Positions 38,650 to 48,844 of a stretch of DNA of 64,000 nt are shown here, one piece after another. The position numbers were made by a program, and so were the translations under genes. The stretch is from Hypoxylon rubiginosum (Eukaryota; Ascomycota; Sordariomycetes; Xylariales; Hypoxylaceae), in the NCBI GenBank assembly GCA_902806565.1, contig CADCXA010000053.1:991688-1055687 (forward strand), in the 5' to 3' direction. Below the pieces are notes generated by a model that did no database searches, had not been told where the DNA came from, and saw nothing but the letters and a program-made list of their open reading frames with translations. Every line of letters starts with the position of its first letter. Position 1 is the stretch's first letter.

Positions 38650-40468
38650 ATGGAGTTGTTCACGTTGTCAATCATTGTGGTTGCGATTGCAGTACACTTT
38701 CTCGTCTCCCCCATCCCGGAGGTTTCGACCGAGCTCTACGTCTGTCCCTACATTGCAGCCAACCTACTACTCTACCTCTATCTTCTTTCGCTATCTCCCG
38801 CCCAGGTTACCATTTGGATGCCTATGGCAACTGCCAACTTCACCTTCTTACTCACCTCGATTCTCCTGACTACCGTCCGCCGCCTCTTTTTCTCGCCATT
38901 GGCTCACTTCCCCGGGCCGAAAGTGGCAGCCGTCTCTGGTCTGTGGAACGCAAACCAGGCTCGTCTTGGCCATGCCTCTAGAACCCACCAGGCGCTCCAT
39001 GAGAGGTACAGCAGCGATGTCATTCGAATCGGGCCCAACGAGCTGTCTATCAATAATGTCGATGCTATTGACAAGCTATATGGTGGAAAGTACCTCAGAG
39101 GAACGTTCAGCCAAGTTTTCAATATCCCTGGAGGGGACAATGTCGCAACCTTAAGGGACCACAAAATACATGGCGCCTGGAGACGAATTTTGTGAGCTCT
39201 CCTGAGTAAATTATCATAAATCTTTAGTTGTAGCTGACCTTGTTCCGTTAGGGCAAAAGCTTTCACTAGAGGGGAGATACCCCATCTAACTGAGCGGCTG
39301 CAAACACATATAGATAGGACGGTCCAAATACTGCGCGAAAAGGCCGGGAGCCCCGTCAATTGCGGTAAACAGTTCGACGCTTTAGCCTTTGACGTGTGAG
39401 TTTCGCCTTTCTTGGGGTACTAGTGATCAACGACTGACGTCTTTGCGTTATAGGATCTTAGATCTTGCTTTCTCTTACGATGGTGGGCTGCAAGAAGGCC
39501 ACGGCGATTCCACCGCTATAACCCTGATACACGGGTTCCTAGGATTTATGTCGGTATGCAAGAACTGGTAGAAGATGCGTATCCTGTTACTTTCTAACAG
39601 ACGTCCGTTCAAGTTTGTGGGTCACCTCCCGCACCTCCAGCAGATACTGCGCTATCTTCCAGTGCCCGAAGATGGCAAGCTGTTCGCCAGACTGGGAGAC
39701 AACATTTTAGACGCCCACCAAGCTCTGAAACCCCCGCATAAAGATATTCTTAACCACCTACAAGCTGCAGACCGCGAGACGGGGATAGTCCTAAGTCGGC
39801 GGGATCTCAAACAGCATATCCAGATCATTTTGATCGTGGGCGCACATTCTGTGAGCACGACGTTGACGTGCATGTTTGCTGCTCTTGCGTCTCGGCCCGA
39901 AATCCAGGCAGGTTTACGGAAAGAACTAAACGCCGCCTTTGATGAAAACGCAGTCCTGTCAAGTGAGACTATCCGACGTCTGAAACTTCTCGACGCTGTG
40001 GTAAAGGAAGGCCTGCGAATGTTCCCTCCTCTTCTAGGAGGCACGCCAGCAATTGTCCCCAAAGGAGGCATAACCCTTGACACGGGTGATTTCCTCCCAG
40101 AGCACACGCAGGTTTACGTTGGCCAGCGTGTACTCGCGTGGCAGGAGAGATATTTTCCCAGAGCGACTGAATTCTTACCGGAACGCTGGATGGAGCAGGA
40201 TACGGAGAAGAGTGGCAATCCTTTGATCGAAGATCGTCGAGCATGGATTCCTTTCGGATACGGGACCCATGCCTGTGGCGGAAGAGTGTTGGCCCTCGAA
40301 GAACTCAAACTGGTCGTGGCGAGAGTTGTGAGAGAGTTTGAAATCTGTTTCCGACAGGATTTGAGCAGACCATTCAACTATGACGACTGGGTAGGTGGCA
40401 TCAAGGACCACTTCCTCACCGTGATCGAGGAAATAGACCTGATATTTGTGGCTAAGACAGAGCACTAG
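38650..40468 (+). CDS. Cytochrome P450 monooxygenase
   Basis: Four exons, 38,650-39,191; 39,252-39,395; 39,454-39,553; 39,614-40,468, give 546 aa. The last acceptor (TTCAAG) was chosen because the earlier CAG breaks the frame. The N-terminus has several hydrophobic segments (about residues 3-20, 33-52 and 60-78), more than a single anchor, so the enzyme is bound to the endoplasmic reticulum. After them comes LAHFPGPKVAAVSGLW, the usual proline-rich hinge. The K-helix KEGLR, the LPERW motif and the haem loop FGYGTHACGGR with the cysteine ligand are intact. The I-helix reads GAHSVSTT where most P450s have (A/G)Gx(D/E)T(T/S), so the acidic residue is replaced by His. It is transcribed divergently from the PKS and probably oxidises its product. 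Confidence 0.9.
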
Positions 40469-42007
40469 TCTTGAAAATGAGCATTGCTATTTGGAGAGTA
40501 TAAAAATCTCTTACCTTACATAATATCCTCTCGATATTCAAAGCTGTTCACAATATTCTTATTATATATCTCATATAGCTACCTCCATATACAACTAATT
40601 AAACAACACACTCCCTCCTAACAAGGATATATGCATGCCAACAAAAATCACTAAATCTCGGAGTTGTTTAGAGATCTTAAGCAATTATATAGAAGCTACT
40701 AAGGGATATATTTACATGACATATCAATGTATCTATTAAGATTTGGGTGACAGATGAACTAAAGGTAGGCAATTAGAAAATATAAGAAGTAAAGTTATAC
40801 AATGTTGATGGCTTCACGAAGTGGCGGCCTGGTTTACTGGTCGCCAACTAATCTACCTAAACATGCTCTTCAAACACTCTCTGAATAAGAGATTTTTATA
40901 TTCTCCTCTTCGAAATCATTGGTTGATCTGATGGATGAACAGACATGAGAACGTTATCACGAAGCCAACCATGTTGTTGCGCGAAGCGCTATGAACCTAG
41001 GGGGGCTACCAAGCTCCGGGTATATCCAAGAGGCCCGGACAAGGGGGTCCAGGGAAAAGTAGCCTATCTTCATGCTACCCCTTCCCTCGCACCAAGAGAC
41101 TATAACCCTACCCATGTGGTAAGGGCCAAGACCCTGCCAAACGTGGAGGATCAAGTCGGCGAATATCTTTTCTGCAGTGGTCTGTCATACTGGTAAATCA
41201 GATCCTGATGGTTCGAGATATGCTTACGCGTCGAGGCCAAAAGAGACATATCACATAGACATATCACATACTTGGGCACCTAGTATGGCGTCTTCTCCTT
41301 GGTAATTTCTTACCCTCCTCTTTGAAACGGCCGATATTCGACGCATGGAGGGTTCAGGGTAGCATTTTATGATACCTCACCGCTCAAGTGCCACACAACC
41401 CATTCATTATCTCATTTTACTCTAATCCACTCATAAAATCTATACTAGAGATCTTGCTTACGTTATATGCCATATAGCTCACCGTCTGCGCAACATCGGT
41501 CTGTTTAAAAGCCATGCTCCCCCCAAAATACGTAAGCTGATCCCACTTATCCCATTTAGGGGTACCAATCGAATATAAACGAGCACGTCCCATTCGAAGG
41601 ATCGCATCTGACTTGCATGCCGTGGAATGCGTCGATGCCGTTGTTGCCAGCCGCGAACTTACCTAACGCGAGTGACTGGGAAATTCCGAAGCCGGTATGC
41701 AACCCTCTAATTCGGGACTGCCAAGCGGGAGAGTGTGCCTGGAAGGTTTGTAATGACAAGTCTAGCTTGCCGAGGTTTTGTAAATGGGCTGCACCTAACA
41801 ACAGGCCTCCGGCTCCCACCCAGTATTGGCTAAAAAGGCACACACACTGAAGTCCACTCATACAGCCAGACAGTTCTAGTTGGACCCCTTTTTCGTCAGC
41901 TAGTAGGGTGTGCAGTATTATTACTTCTTAGAATAAGCCTGCTCATCACTTTAATTCAGCCTCTCACATGCCAACCCCCACAATTATTAGACTTGAAGAC
42001 TAAGCAC
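40469..42007. other. Intergenic, 1.5 kb, no supported gene
   Basis: Separates the convergent P450 and regulator genes. Two overlapping opposite-strand frames at 41,556-41,861 (101 codons, minus) and 41,617-41,850 (77 codons, plus) have no recognisable domain. The plus-strand frame is cysteine-rich but has no signal peptide. The segment at 40,500-40,760 is AT-rich. Confidence 0.45.
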
Positions 42008-44230
42008 CTAACCCATTGATCTCTGCCCAAATTGTGTGAAGATGTTGCAGCCGTCTTGGTCAAGATCATTTCCACCTGCCAAGCTGTCAAGAAACGTCAT
42101 ATCGACACCCTGAAAAGCCCAGTCTTCTCCTGCGGCAGCTATATCCGGGTACTCTTCCGGCTGCTCGGCTAATATGTCATTGTACAAATGCCAGATTGAG
42201 GATTCGGTGGCGGCGCTACTTGAGATATCGCCACCCACAGAATCGCTCGGCGATGTGGTTGGATATCCACTGTCAGTTCCGTCAAGCGCAGCAGGGCTTT
42301 GATTTTTCTCTAATTGTGACTGAGACGTAGTATCAGTAGCTTGGGTGACACGCTCGCGAGCGATCTTGAAAATGCCGAAGTAGGGAATGTGTGCGCTGAC
42401 GATAGTACCGTCATCATCCGTACTCGGGTGCTGTACGGTGGTATTTCCAGGCTCATGCACGGTCACCCGTCTAGCAAAATCCAAGCGGCTATCCACATGG
42501 TCGTCGACCTTGATAGCCAGCAGCCGGCGCAGCACATTGGCGCTCTGAGCACTGAGTACGTCTGAATTAAGGCGATTGACATCTTCCATCTGCTCTTGCA
42601 CCTGCTCAATGGCAGCACGATCGGTGAGGTACTGGTGAGCGAGGACATTTTGCGTGTCACGGCTGACCAGGTGGGCCAGCAGCAAGGTCATAGCGGCCAT
42701 GAGGGCGAGAAAGTCGACGATACGACAGCTCCAACTGTAGGCGATCTGGTTGAAGCCGCGCAGCGTGATGTATCGCGAGATAATTTCTCGTGAAGCGTTG
42801 GCACACGTCATCCGGGAGTAGTGGTGTCTCTGTTGTTGGGTTCCTGACGAGATGCGAAGCATGTAGGGAAGATGAAGTTGGTTGAGGAGATTGTAATGGA
42901 GAACCTGGGCGAACAGCCGTCTCGTATCCCAGAACAGAGCCTCGGACGAGGTCGATGTGACATTATCTAAATTTGGTGCTCGCCACCATTTGCTAGGAAG
43001 ACTTCTGGCCGCTTTTTGCAACTCCACGTTGAGGGCATCCGTCAACTCGATCTGATCGGGTTCGAGGTAGCTAGAGGCCCGACTAGATGCATTGCGCTCT
43101 AAGATGCGGGAAGCGATGACACACTGAATTCGCTCCAGTCGTCCCGTGGGTGTGTCGTTTTCAAGCCTCTCGTCCGAGGCCACACTCTGATCAAGGGAAC
43201 CCTGGGGAAGGCCAAGCATGAGGCTGAGATGACGGTCCAGAAAGACAACTCGATACCACATAAACTGGGCATCATGGCGTGTTTGAGGGTCGAGTGTCTT
43301 GTATCTTACATGATGATCCGAGCGATCAAGTCCCATAAGCTGTGCAATGCCAATCGCTCTCCGTCCTGCCGCCCAGCTTCTCCGGAGGTTGCCAACATTC
43401 ACGTGATACATACTCTCCATCATGACGCACGCCAGGCCTTCAATACTACCGGTAAGCTCATCGTTTGTTGTGACAAGGCCAATGGCCAGGCTTGCTAGTC
43501 GTTCCCGAATGGCGCGCGGCGATTCCGTTAGGCCTTCTAGATCTTCGTTCTTAGGGTGGATATGTTGTAGGAAGATAGCCAGTTGAAGCATGTGCTTTGC
43601 AAGGAGGACGGGATGAGAACTAGATGCGGGAGCCTCCAAAAGGCTTTCGGGTGTTCTAAACCCATCCTGGTGGAGTGTAGTGTATGGCAGCGTCAAGATC
43701 TCGTGGGCGAGTACTGGGACGGACGGGTGACGATGCGCGTTGCATATCTTCCTCATGTCTGCTTGTGACGGCAGGGATGAGTGTAAATACTGAGACAGAC
43801 TCTCATGGTCATATCGAGAGGCTTGTGTAGTAGTAGCGAGCCGAAGCTTATATAGCTTATAAGGTTCTGGGCAGCGCTGTTGAATGTGCACAGATGACGA
43901 TGGTTGATTTGAACTCATCGACACTGGCGTGAGGAGCTCGTCTGTTTTCCTACCATCTCCGTCGTCGGACATGGCAGAAGTGCTTTCATACACACAAACG
44001 CTTGCAGTGGTAGAGGGCGAGGCATCTTCTGGAAACTCTTGGCTGACGCAATTGGAGCCTCGTCGTCGACAACCGTTACATACGGTGCTGGTTGAAAGGG
44101 GATCTAGGGTGCATTTCATCTTCCTCCGCTTGCACTCCCAGCAGCTCCTGGTGCCCTTGCGGACTCGACGCTTTGTCTCGTGGTGAGTAGCGGTACGGGA
44201 GTGATGTACCAACGTATGATTTGTATCCAT
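42008..44230 (-). CDS. Zn(II)2Cys6 transcription factor (probable cluster regulator)
   Basis: An intronless frame of 740 aa from the ATG at 44,230. The open frame extends 21 codons upstream without a better start. The zinc binuclear cluster is at the N-terminus: C30, C33, C40, C51, C54 and C61 in CWECKRRKMKC...CNGCRRRGSNC. The middle region contains the fungal-specific transcription factor domain (GSIEGLACVMMESMYHVNVGNLRRSWAAGRRAIGIAQLMGL, about 250-310). The acidic C-terminus (EEYPDIAAAGEDWAFQGVDM) may activate transcription. It is divergent from the MFS exporter, with a 572-bp shared promoter that contains several CGGTCGAA repeats, the kind of CGG-containing element that such proteins bind. 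Its position inside the gene set makes it the best candidate for the pathway-specific activator, by inference. Confidence 0.9.
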   Translation of the reverse strand: MDTNHTLVHHSRTATHHETKRRVRKGTRSCWECKRRKMKCTLDPLSTSTVCNGCRRRGSNCVSQEFPEDASPSTTASVCVYESTSAMSDDGDGRKTDELLTPVSMSSNQPSSSVHIQQRCPEPYKLYKLRLATTTQASRYDHESLSQYLHSSLPSQADMRKICNAHRHPSVPVLAHEILTLPYTTLHQDGFRTPESLLEAPASSSHPVLLAKHMLQLAIFLQHIHPKNEDLEGLTESPRAIRERLASLAIGLVTTNDELTGSIEGLACVMMESMYHVNVGNLRRSWAAGRRAIGIAQLMGLDRSDHHVRYKTLDPQTRHDAQFMWYRVVFLDRHLSLMLGLPQGSLDQSVASDERLENDTPTGRLERIQCVIASRILERNASSRASSYLEPDQIELTDALNVELQKAARSLPSKWWRAPNLDNVTSTSSEALFWDTRRLFAQVLHYNLLNQLHLPYMLRISSGTQQQRHHYSRMTCANASREIISRYITLRGFNQIAYSWSCRIVDFLALMAAMTLLLAHLVSRDTQNVLAHQYLTDRAAIEQVQEQMEDVNRLNSDVLSAQSANVLRRLLAIKVDDHVDSRLDFARRVTVHEPGNTTVQHPSTDDDGTIVSAHIPYFGIFKIARERVTQATDTTSQSQLEKNQSPAALDGTDSGYPTTSPSDSVGGDISSSAATESSIWHLYNDILAEQPEEYPDIAAAGEDWAFQGVDMTFLDSLAGGNDLDQDGCNIFTQFGQRSMG

Positions 44231-44802
44231 GGCGAAAATGGAGAGCAAGTAGTTACAAGTACGACGGCGGGGTAAATGGTTTGCCCCAATCAAACATTCT
44301 GCTGAGAACGGAGCGCATGTTGACAGTTGGGCTTGGGTGTGAGGTGAGTGAGACGAAAGTGAGGTCGACGTTGGGGGTCAGACGGCCGGGTCAATGTCAC
44401 GTGCACGGTCGAAGGACTTCCAAGATTGCGGTCGAAAGACTTGGCATTTACGGGGAAAAGGCTTGGCACGGCGGTCGAAAACACGTAAGCGGTTTTGGAC
44501 CGCCGTGCCAAGCCTTTTCCCCTTTTTTCTTTCGACCGCCGCAAAAGTGGAACTAACACGGTCCATTCCTCCATCGTCTTACTCGTCTTACCCTCCCACC
44601 TCCTATGCCCATCCTGCATTTGCTGACTTAGACGAGCCTATTGTCATATAAACTGTCATATAAATCGGAAATGGCTCTACTGCGATGTAAGTTGTTAATT
44701 GTTAATGATCATACACATCCACAGCCTGCGCAGTTCGTTAATTTTCCATCCGCTGGAGCAAAATAGCTTCTTCTCACTTACCCAATCAGCTCTTGGGAGA
44801 GC
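44231..44802. promoter_or_regulatory. Bidirectional promoter between regulator and exporter
   Basis: Holds CGGTCGAA at 44,406-44,413, 44,429-44,436 and 44,472-44,479, and its reverse complement at 44,531-44,538. Two of the direct copies continue into AGGACTT or AGACTT. A large fold-back occupies 44,428-44,539. These repeats resemble the CGGCCGAAAAGACT element in the PKS/P450 promoter. Confidence 0.6.
44428..44539. repeat. Long interrupted fold-back (hairpin)
   Basis: The inner arms at 44,452-44,476 and 44,498-44,522 are perfect 25-bp reverse complements with a 21-base spacer. The outer arms GCGGTCGAAAG (44,428-44,438) and CTTTCGACCGC (44,529-44,539) also pair perfectly, so the structure extends over about 112 bp with small internal loops. 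It lies in the divergent promoter, not at the end of a gene, so it is unlikely to be a terminator. Confidence 0.9.
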
Positions 44803-46607
44803 ATGGCAGATTTAAAGCCTTTAGGGAGTAGTAGCGAGCCGTCCGCAGCGCCCAGCATCCGGTCGCAAAGGAATGATGAGACTACCGCCACGGATGATGC
44901 CGAGCCCAAGGATTATGCAACAGGCCTCAAGCTGTTCACCGTCATGCTCAGCATCTGCCTGAACACTGCACTCGTGGGTCTGGAGCTGGGCATCATCTCA
45001 ACTGCAATCCCAGGCATCACCGACCAGTTCCATCGGATCCAAGACGTCGGATGGTATGGCTGCGCAACTTTCTTGCTCGTCGCCTCGTCCTCGTCTATGT
45101 GGGGTAAGGCGTTCAAGTATTTCAACCTCAAATACGCCTACCTCTTATCCATTTGCCTTCTCATTATTGGAAGTATCGTGTCCGCGGCTGCCCCTAACAG
45201 CGCCTCCGTCATCGTCGGCCGCACAATCCAAGGCTTGGGAATTGGCGGCACTCTCAGCGGCTCCGTCATTCTCATCAACCACGTATCCCATCCCAGATTA
45301 CACCCCATGCTGATTGGCATCTGGACGGCTATCTTCATCGTATCTACCATTCTTGGGCCTTTGATCGGCGGCGCTTTCACCACCGGGGTAACCTGGCGAT
45401 GGTGCTTCTGGATCAATTTACCACTCGGAGGGCCTGTTATCGCCCTTGTGTTGTTCTTTCTCCACATTCCGAAGCACGTCAAGTCTACTCCAGCAACGTG
45501 GAAGGAGATTCTGCTACACCTTGACATTCCTGGCTTCGCCTTCTTGCTGGCTTCGGTGGTTTGTCTGGCACTGGCATTGCAGCAGGGCGGCCAAACTGAG
45601 CTGTGGAGTGCCGGTTCTACCATCGCGCTCCTGGTACTTTGGCCTGTCTTCACGATAATCTTCTTCGTCGTTGAGAAGTTTCAGGGCGAACGTGCCATGG
45701 TCCCTTTGAGGTTGCTCCAACCGCGTGTGACGTGGGCCAACGCCTTATATTGTTACTTGTATGTGCCTGAACTTCCTTTCGTCTGCGTTGCTCATGGTAT
45801 AGCTGACTCGTGACTAGCTGCAATTCGGCAAATTACCAGATCGTATTCTATCTGCCTATTTACTTTCAGGCGGTTCGCGGCGACTCAGCCATCATCAGCG
45901 GCGTCAATCTACTCCCTTTCCTGGCGTTTTTCGCTTTGGGGGCTATGGTGAGCGGCGCCGCTGTTGGAAAGACACAGCACTTGCAGCCTTTCGAATTGAT
46001 CAGTGGTCTACTCACAACCGCTGGTGTTGCTCTTCTCTATATATTAGAGGTTGACTCTTCGATGGGTCGATATGTCGGTGCTCAGGTCCTCGCTGGCTTT
46101 GGTCTTGGTCTAGGAAACCAAATACCCATCACGGCAGTGCAGGGTCTCTCGAAGCCTGAAGACATGACAAGTTCGTCGGGTATCGTGCTCAGTAAGTTTG
46201 TCGTTCTTTTTTCTGAAGCCAGTCAAGTGAATTTCCTCCTGACTTCAGGTCCAGTGATGCAAGCCCTAAGCGGTACCTACTTCATCCTGATCGCACAGTC
46301 CTTATGGGCCAATCGCTTAATATCCCACATCGAGACAACCTATCCCAGTATTAGCGCTCAGCAGGTCATCGCTACCGGGTCCGGAGCAAACGAAATCCGC
46401 AACGTATTCCACGGTGCGGAGTTGGCTGCAGTTCTTGACGCATACATGGTTGGGATTAAGGCCGTCTTTGCCTTCTCGCTAGCTACTGCCGCTTTGACTG
46501 TTTTAATAGCTCTTATCATTCCTTTCAAGAGATTGCCTGATCATAGAGAGAAGAAACTGGAGCATTCGAACAAGGCGGATGAAACGAAGAAGATATCAAG
46601 CGCTTAA
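44803..46607 (+). CDS. MFS transporter, DHA2 (14-helix drug:H+ antiporter) type
   Basis: Three exons, 44,803-45,758; 45,818-46,191; 46,249-46,607, encode 562 aa. The first about 42 residues are hydrophilic and cytosolic. The body then shows the repeated hydrophobic segments of the 14-helix drug:H+ antiporter family. TAIPGITDQFHRIQDVGWYGCATFLL is the typical first-loop signature (DVGWY), and GRTIQGLGIGGTLSGSVILI together with GPLIGGAFTTGVTWRWCFWINLPLGG is motif C plus the conserved WRWCFWINLP. A hydrophilic lysine-rich tail ends the protein. It should sit in the plasma membrane and export a small molecule using the proton gradient. Divergent transcription from the Zn2Cys6 gene in a PKS cluster suggests export of the polyketide or self-protection. 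Confidence 0.93.
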
Positions 46608-47468
46608 ACCTCGACTTTGGCTCATCGGTATAGATTGGATCGACGTGATAGAATGGAGAAGTCAAAACATTTGAATCAATAGAACTATGCCCCTTTATTA
46701 CGTGCCAGCTCTTGATCACGTTGGACCGCAGTGCTGGGGCTATGTTGAATACCTGGCGTCATGACTTAGCTAGCCCCTATACTACAGACTCATGTCCTGG
46801 CCTCTACACCCGTACACCTAGTCAGGGTGCAACCTAAATAATTATTGTCGTATTGAAACAGGCTTTCTAATGAAGTTAATGTTGAAAACTGGGAGCCCTA
46901 AATGGCAAATTTGTAAACCTGTAAACACTTGGAATTAGGAACTTTGGGAGACTGAAAAATCATACCGACCAGTTATTTGTTCTTTCTCACCGCTAACAAA
47001 TTTGTATTGACTGCACTGCTTTAATTGTTAGTGCATGGTTTCCTGCACTAATCGGATAGATCTGCAAGCCCTACGGCGCATTCAGCATTGCTCTTATTTT
47101 TAAAATTAGATATATTTTTCTATTACGATGTATCATTTTTCTACACGGCTAAAAAGGGTTAGATAGCGAAAGCTGAAAACGCACCTCGCGTTCTTCAACA
47201 GTCGCCAGCCATTCAAGGGCTGTAAGAATTACCCTCAATAGGTAACATGCAGCGCAAAACGTCATGATAGAGGTAGGTACCTATTAATAGAATAATTGGT
47301 CTACGGCAACGAGTATGTATGGGTATTTATACCGCGCGAATATCTCTTGGCAAAATATTCATGGGCGCACTACGAAGTTCACCAGAATAGCACCGCTACT
47401 GATATCAAGTGAGTTATGAGTATGAGAGACATACCGTTGAATTTCATCTAACAATTATTGAAGCAGCA
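46608..47468. other. Intergenic region upstream of propeller gene
   Basis: No gene is seen. It includes a GAGGTAGGTACCTA repeat at 47,271-47,284 and a TATTTATA at about 47,323-47,330 that could serve as the TATA element of the downstream gene. The CGGYCGAA element of the cluster promoters was not seen here. Confidence 0.45.
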
Positions 47469-48668
47469 ATGGTACATTCCATAGCATCCTGTATTGTCGC
47501 AGCTTTCAGCATTGCCGTTGCTGCCGCCGCTACTGTTGCAGACCCAGAATGTCAAACTACGGCACCTCAGCAGCACACAATAAATGTGCACACAGCTCAC
47601 ATGAACATGACTGACCCGCCTTTCGGGATTGTCTACGCTAGGAGCGACATTGCGTTCGTTGGTGCCGGTTTCAAGGTTGACATGCTGAATACGACAAGCT
47701 TCAGGCCAACTCTCGCCCGCGAGATCATGCTTCCCGAATCCTTGACTCAGTCAGCCGAGAGTGAGACGGATGGAGCTGCAAGTGGGCTAGCTGTATCCCG
47801 TGATAAGCGCTACGTGTACGCATCCATCGGACTAGGGGCGGCCATAATCGACGTCGAAAAAGCCATTGCGGGTGATACGAATCCGGTCGTCGGCGTCTTA
47901 CTGGGTACCACCGGAGTTAGCGCGATTGAAGTGACCGTTTCGCCGGACGATGATTACGTGTTCGTCACCCAAGAATACGGAACCAACACGACACGTCACC
48001 GCGGGACCATCGAGGTCTTCCAGATCCATCGGAGCTCCAACGGATCCGTGCATGGCACCAACAAGGGGTATGCCCCGCTTGGTTACGCAGTAGTTGGCAC
48101 GGAACTGTCCCACGACGGGAGCAGGATGTACGTCACGAGCGAGGTTACCGGTCAGGCAACTTCCCAGAACGAGACGCAGGGGACACTGAGCGTGCTCGAT
48201 GTGGCGACGTTGAAGACCAACCCCGCCAAGGCTCTTCTGCGCACTGTTGATGCGGGCTGCAGTCCTGTCCGGTTAACCCTCTCCCCCGACGGCAGACATG
48301 TTTGGGTCACTGCCCGATTGAGTAACAAGCTCCTCGCATTCGACACCGCCAAGCTCGACTCAGACCACCCCGAGGGAGCGCTACAAGCGAGCGTGCAAGT
48401 TGGGACGTCGCCCGTCGGCGTCATTTTCGTCAACAATGGCCGCCATATCATAACCGCAGATTCAGACAGATTCGACTACCCCAACGCCACTACCGGCCTG
48501 ACGGTTGTCGACGTCGAAGCGGCCCTGGGGGGCGCGCAGGTGTTCCCGCGGATACCCACCGGATTGTTTCCTCGGGAATTTGCGATGAGCCCTGATGGAA
48601 AGACACTTCTCGTATCAGAGTATCAGAGTAAAGCCATACAGGCAGTGGACCTTACTCGACTGTCATAA
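47469..48668 (+). CDS. Secreted YVTN/lactonase-like beta-propeller protein
   Basis: One exon, 399 aa, from ATG 47,469. The longer open frame upstream begins with a non-ATG codon, and the chosen start is followed at once by a signal peptide (MVHSIASCIVAAFSIAVAAAATVA). The mature protein is built of repeated blades with the SPDxxxV(F/W)VT pattern: SRDKRYVYASI, SPDDDYVFVTQ, SHDGSRMYVTS, SPDGRHVWVTA, NNGRHIITAD and SPDGKTLLVSE. This is the YVTN-type or lactonase-like seven-blade propeller. Several NxT/NxS sites agree with secretion. Some relatives are lactonases (cycloisomerase type), but catalytic residues cannot be assigned here. It may act on an extracellular product or on the cell wall. It lies just outside the exporter, so cluster membership is uncertain. 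Confidence 0.8.
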   Translation: MVHSIASCIVAAFSIAVAAAATVADPECQTTAPQQHTINVHTAHMNMTDPPFGIVYARSDIAFVGAGFKVDMLNTTSFRPTLAREIMLPESLTQSAESETDGAASGLAVSRDKRYVYASIGLGAAIIDVEKAIAGDTNPVVGVLLGTTGVSAIEVTVSPDDDYVFVTQEYGTNTTRHRGTIEVFQIHRSSNGSVHGTNKGYAPLGYAVVGTELSHDGSRMYVTSEVTGQATSQNETQGTLSVLDVATLKTNPAKALLRTVDAGCSPVRLTLSPDGRHVWVTARLSNKLLAFDTAKLDSDHPEGALQASVQVGTSPVGVIFVNNGRHIITADSDRFDYPNATTGLTVVDVEAALGGAQVFPRIPTGLFPREFAMSPDGKTLLVSEYQSKAIQAVDLTRLS

Positions 48669-48844
48669 CCTGACATTATAATCATATAATGTCCAAACTG
48701 TCCATAAATATGCCCTCGCTACTATTATAAAGTAGCTGCGGGATGGAAAGAACTGTGCTGTTAGGACATTTCTCTATAGGCTATAATAACTGACATAATT
48801 TAAAATCCCTTTTATATATATAAGTTACTAATTATTCAAGTGCC

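Noticed and set aside
41190..41225. A tRNA gene suggested by GGTTCGAGAT
   Set aside because: No A-box at the right distance and no cloverleaf could be formed by eye.
41556..41861. A 101-codon minus-strand frame and a cysteine-rich 77-codon plus-strand frame between the P450 and the regulator
   Set aside because: No recognisable domain, signal peptide or splice partner; kept only as unassigned intergenic sequence.
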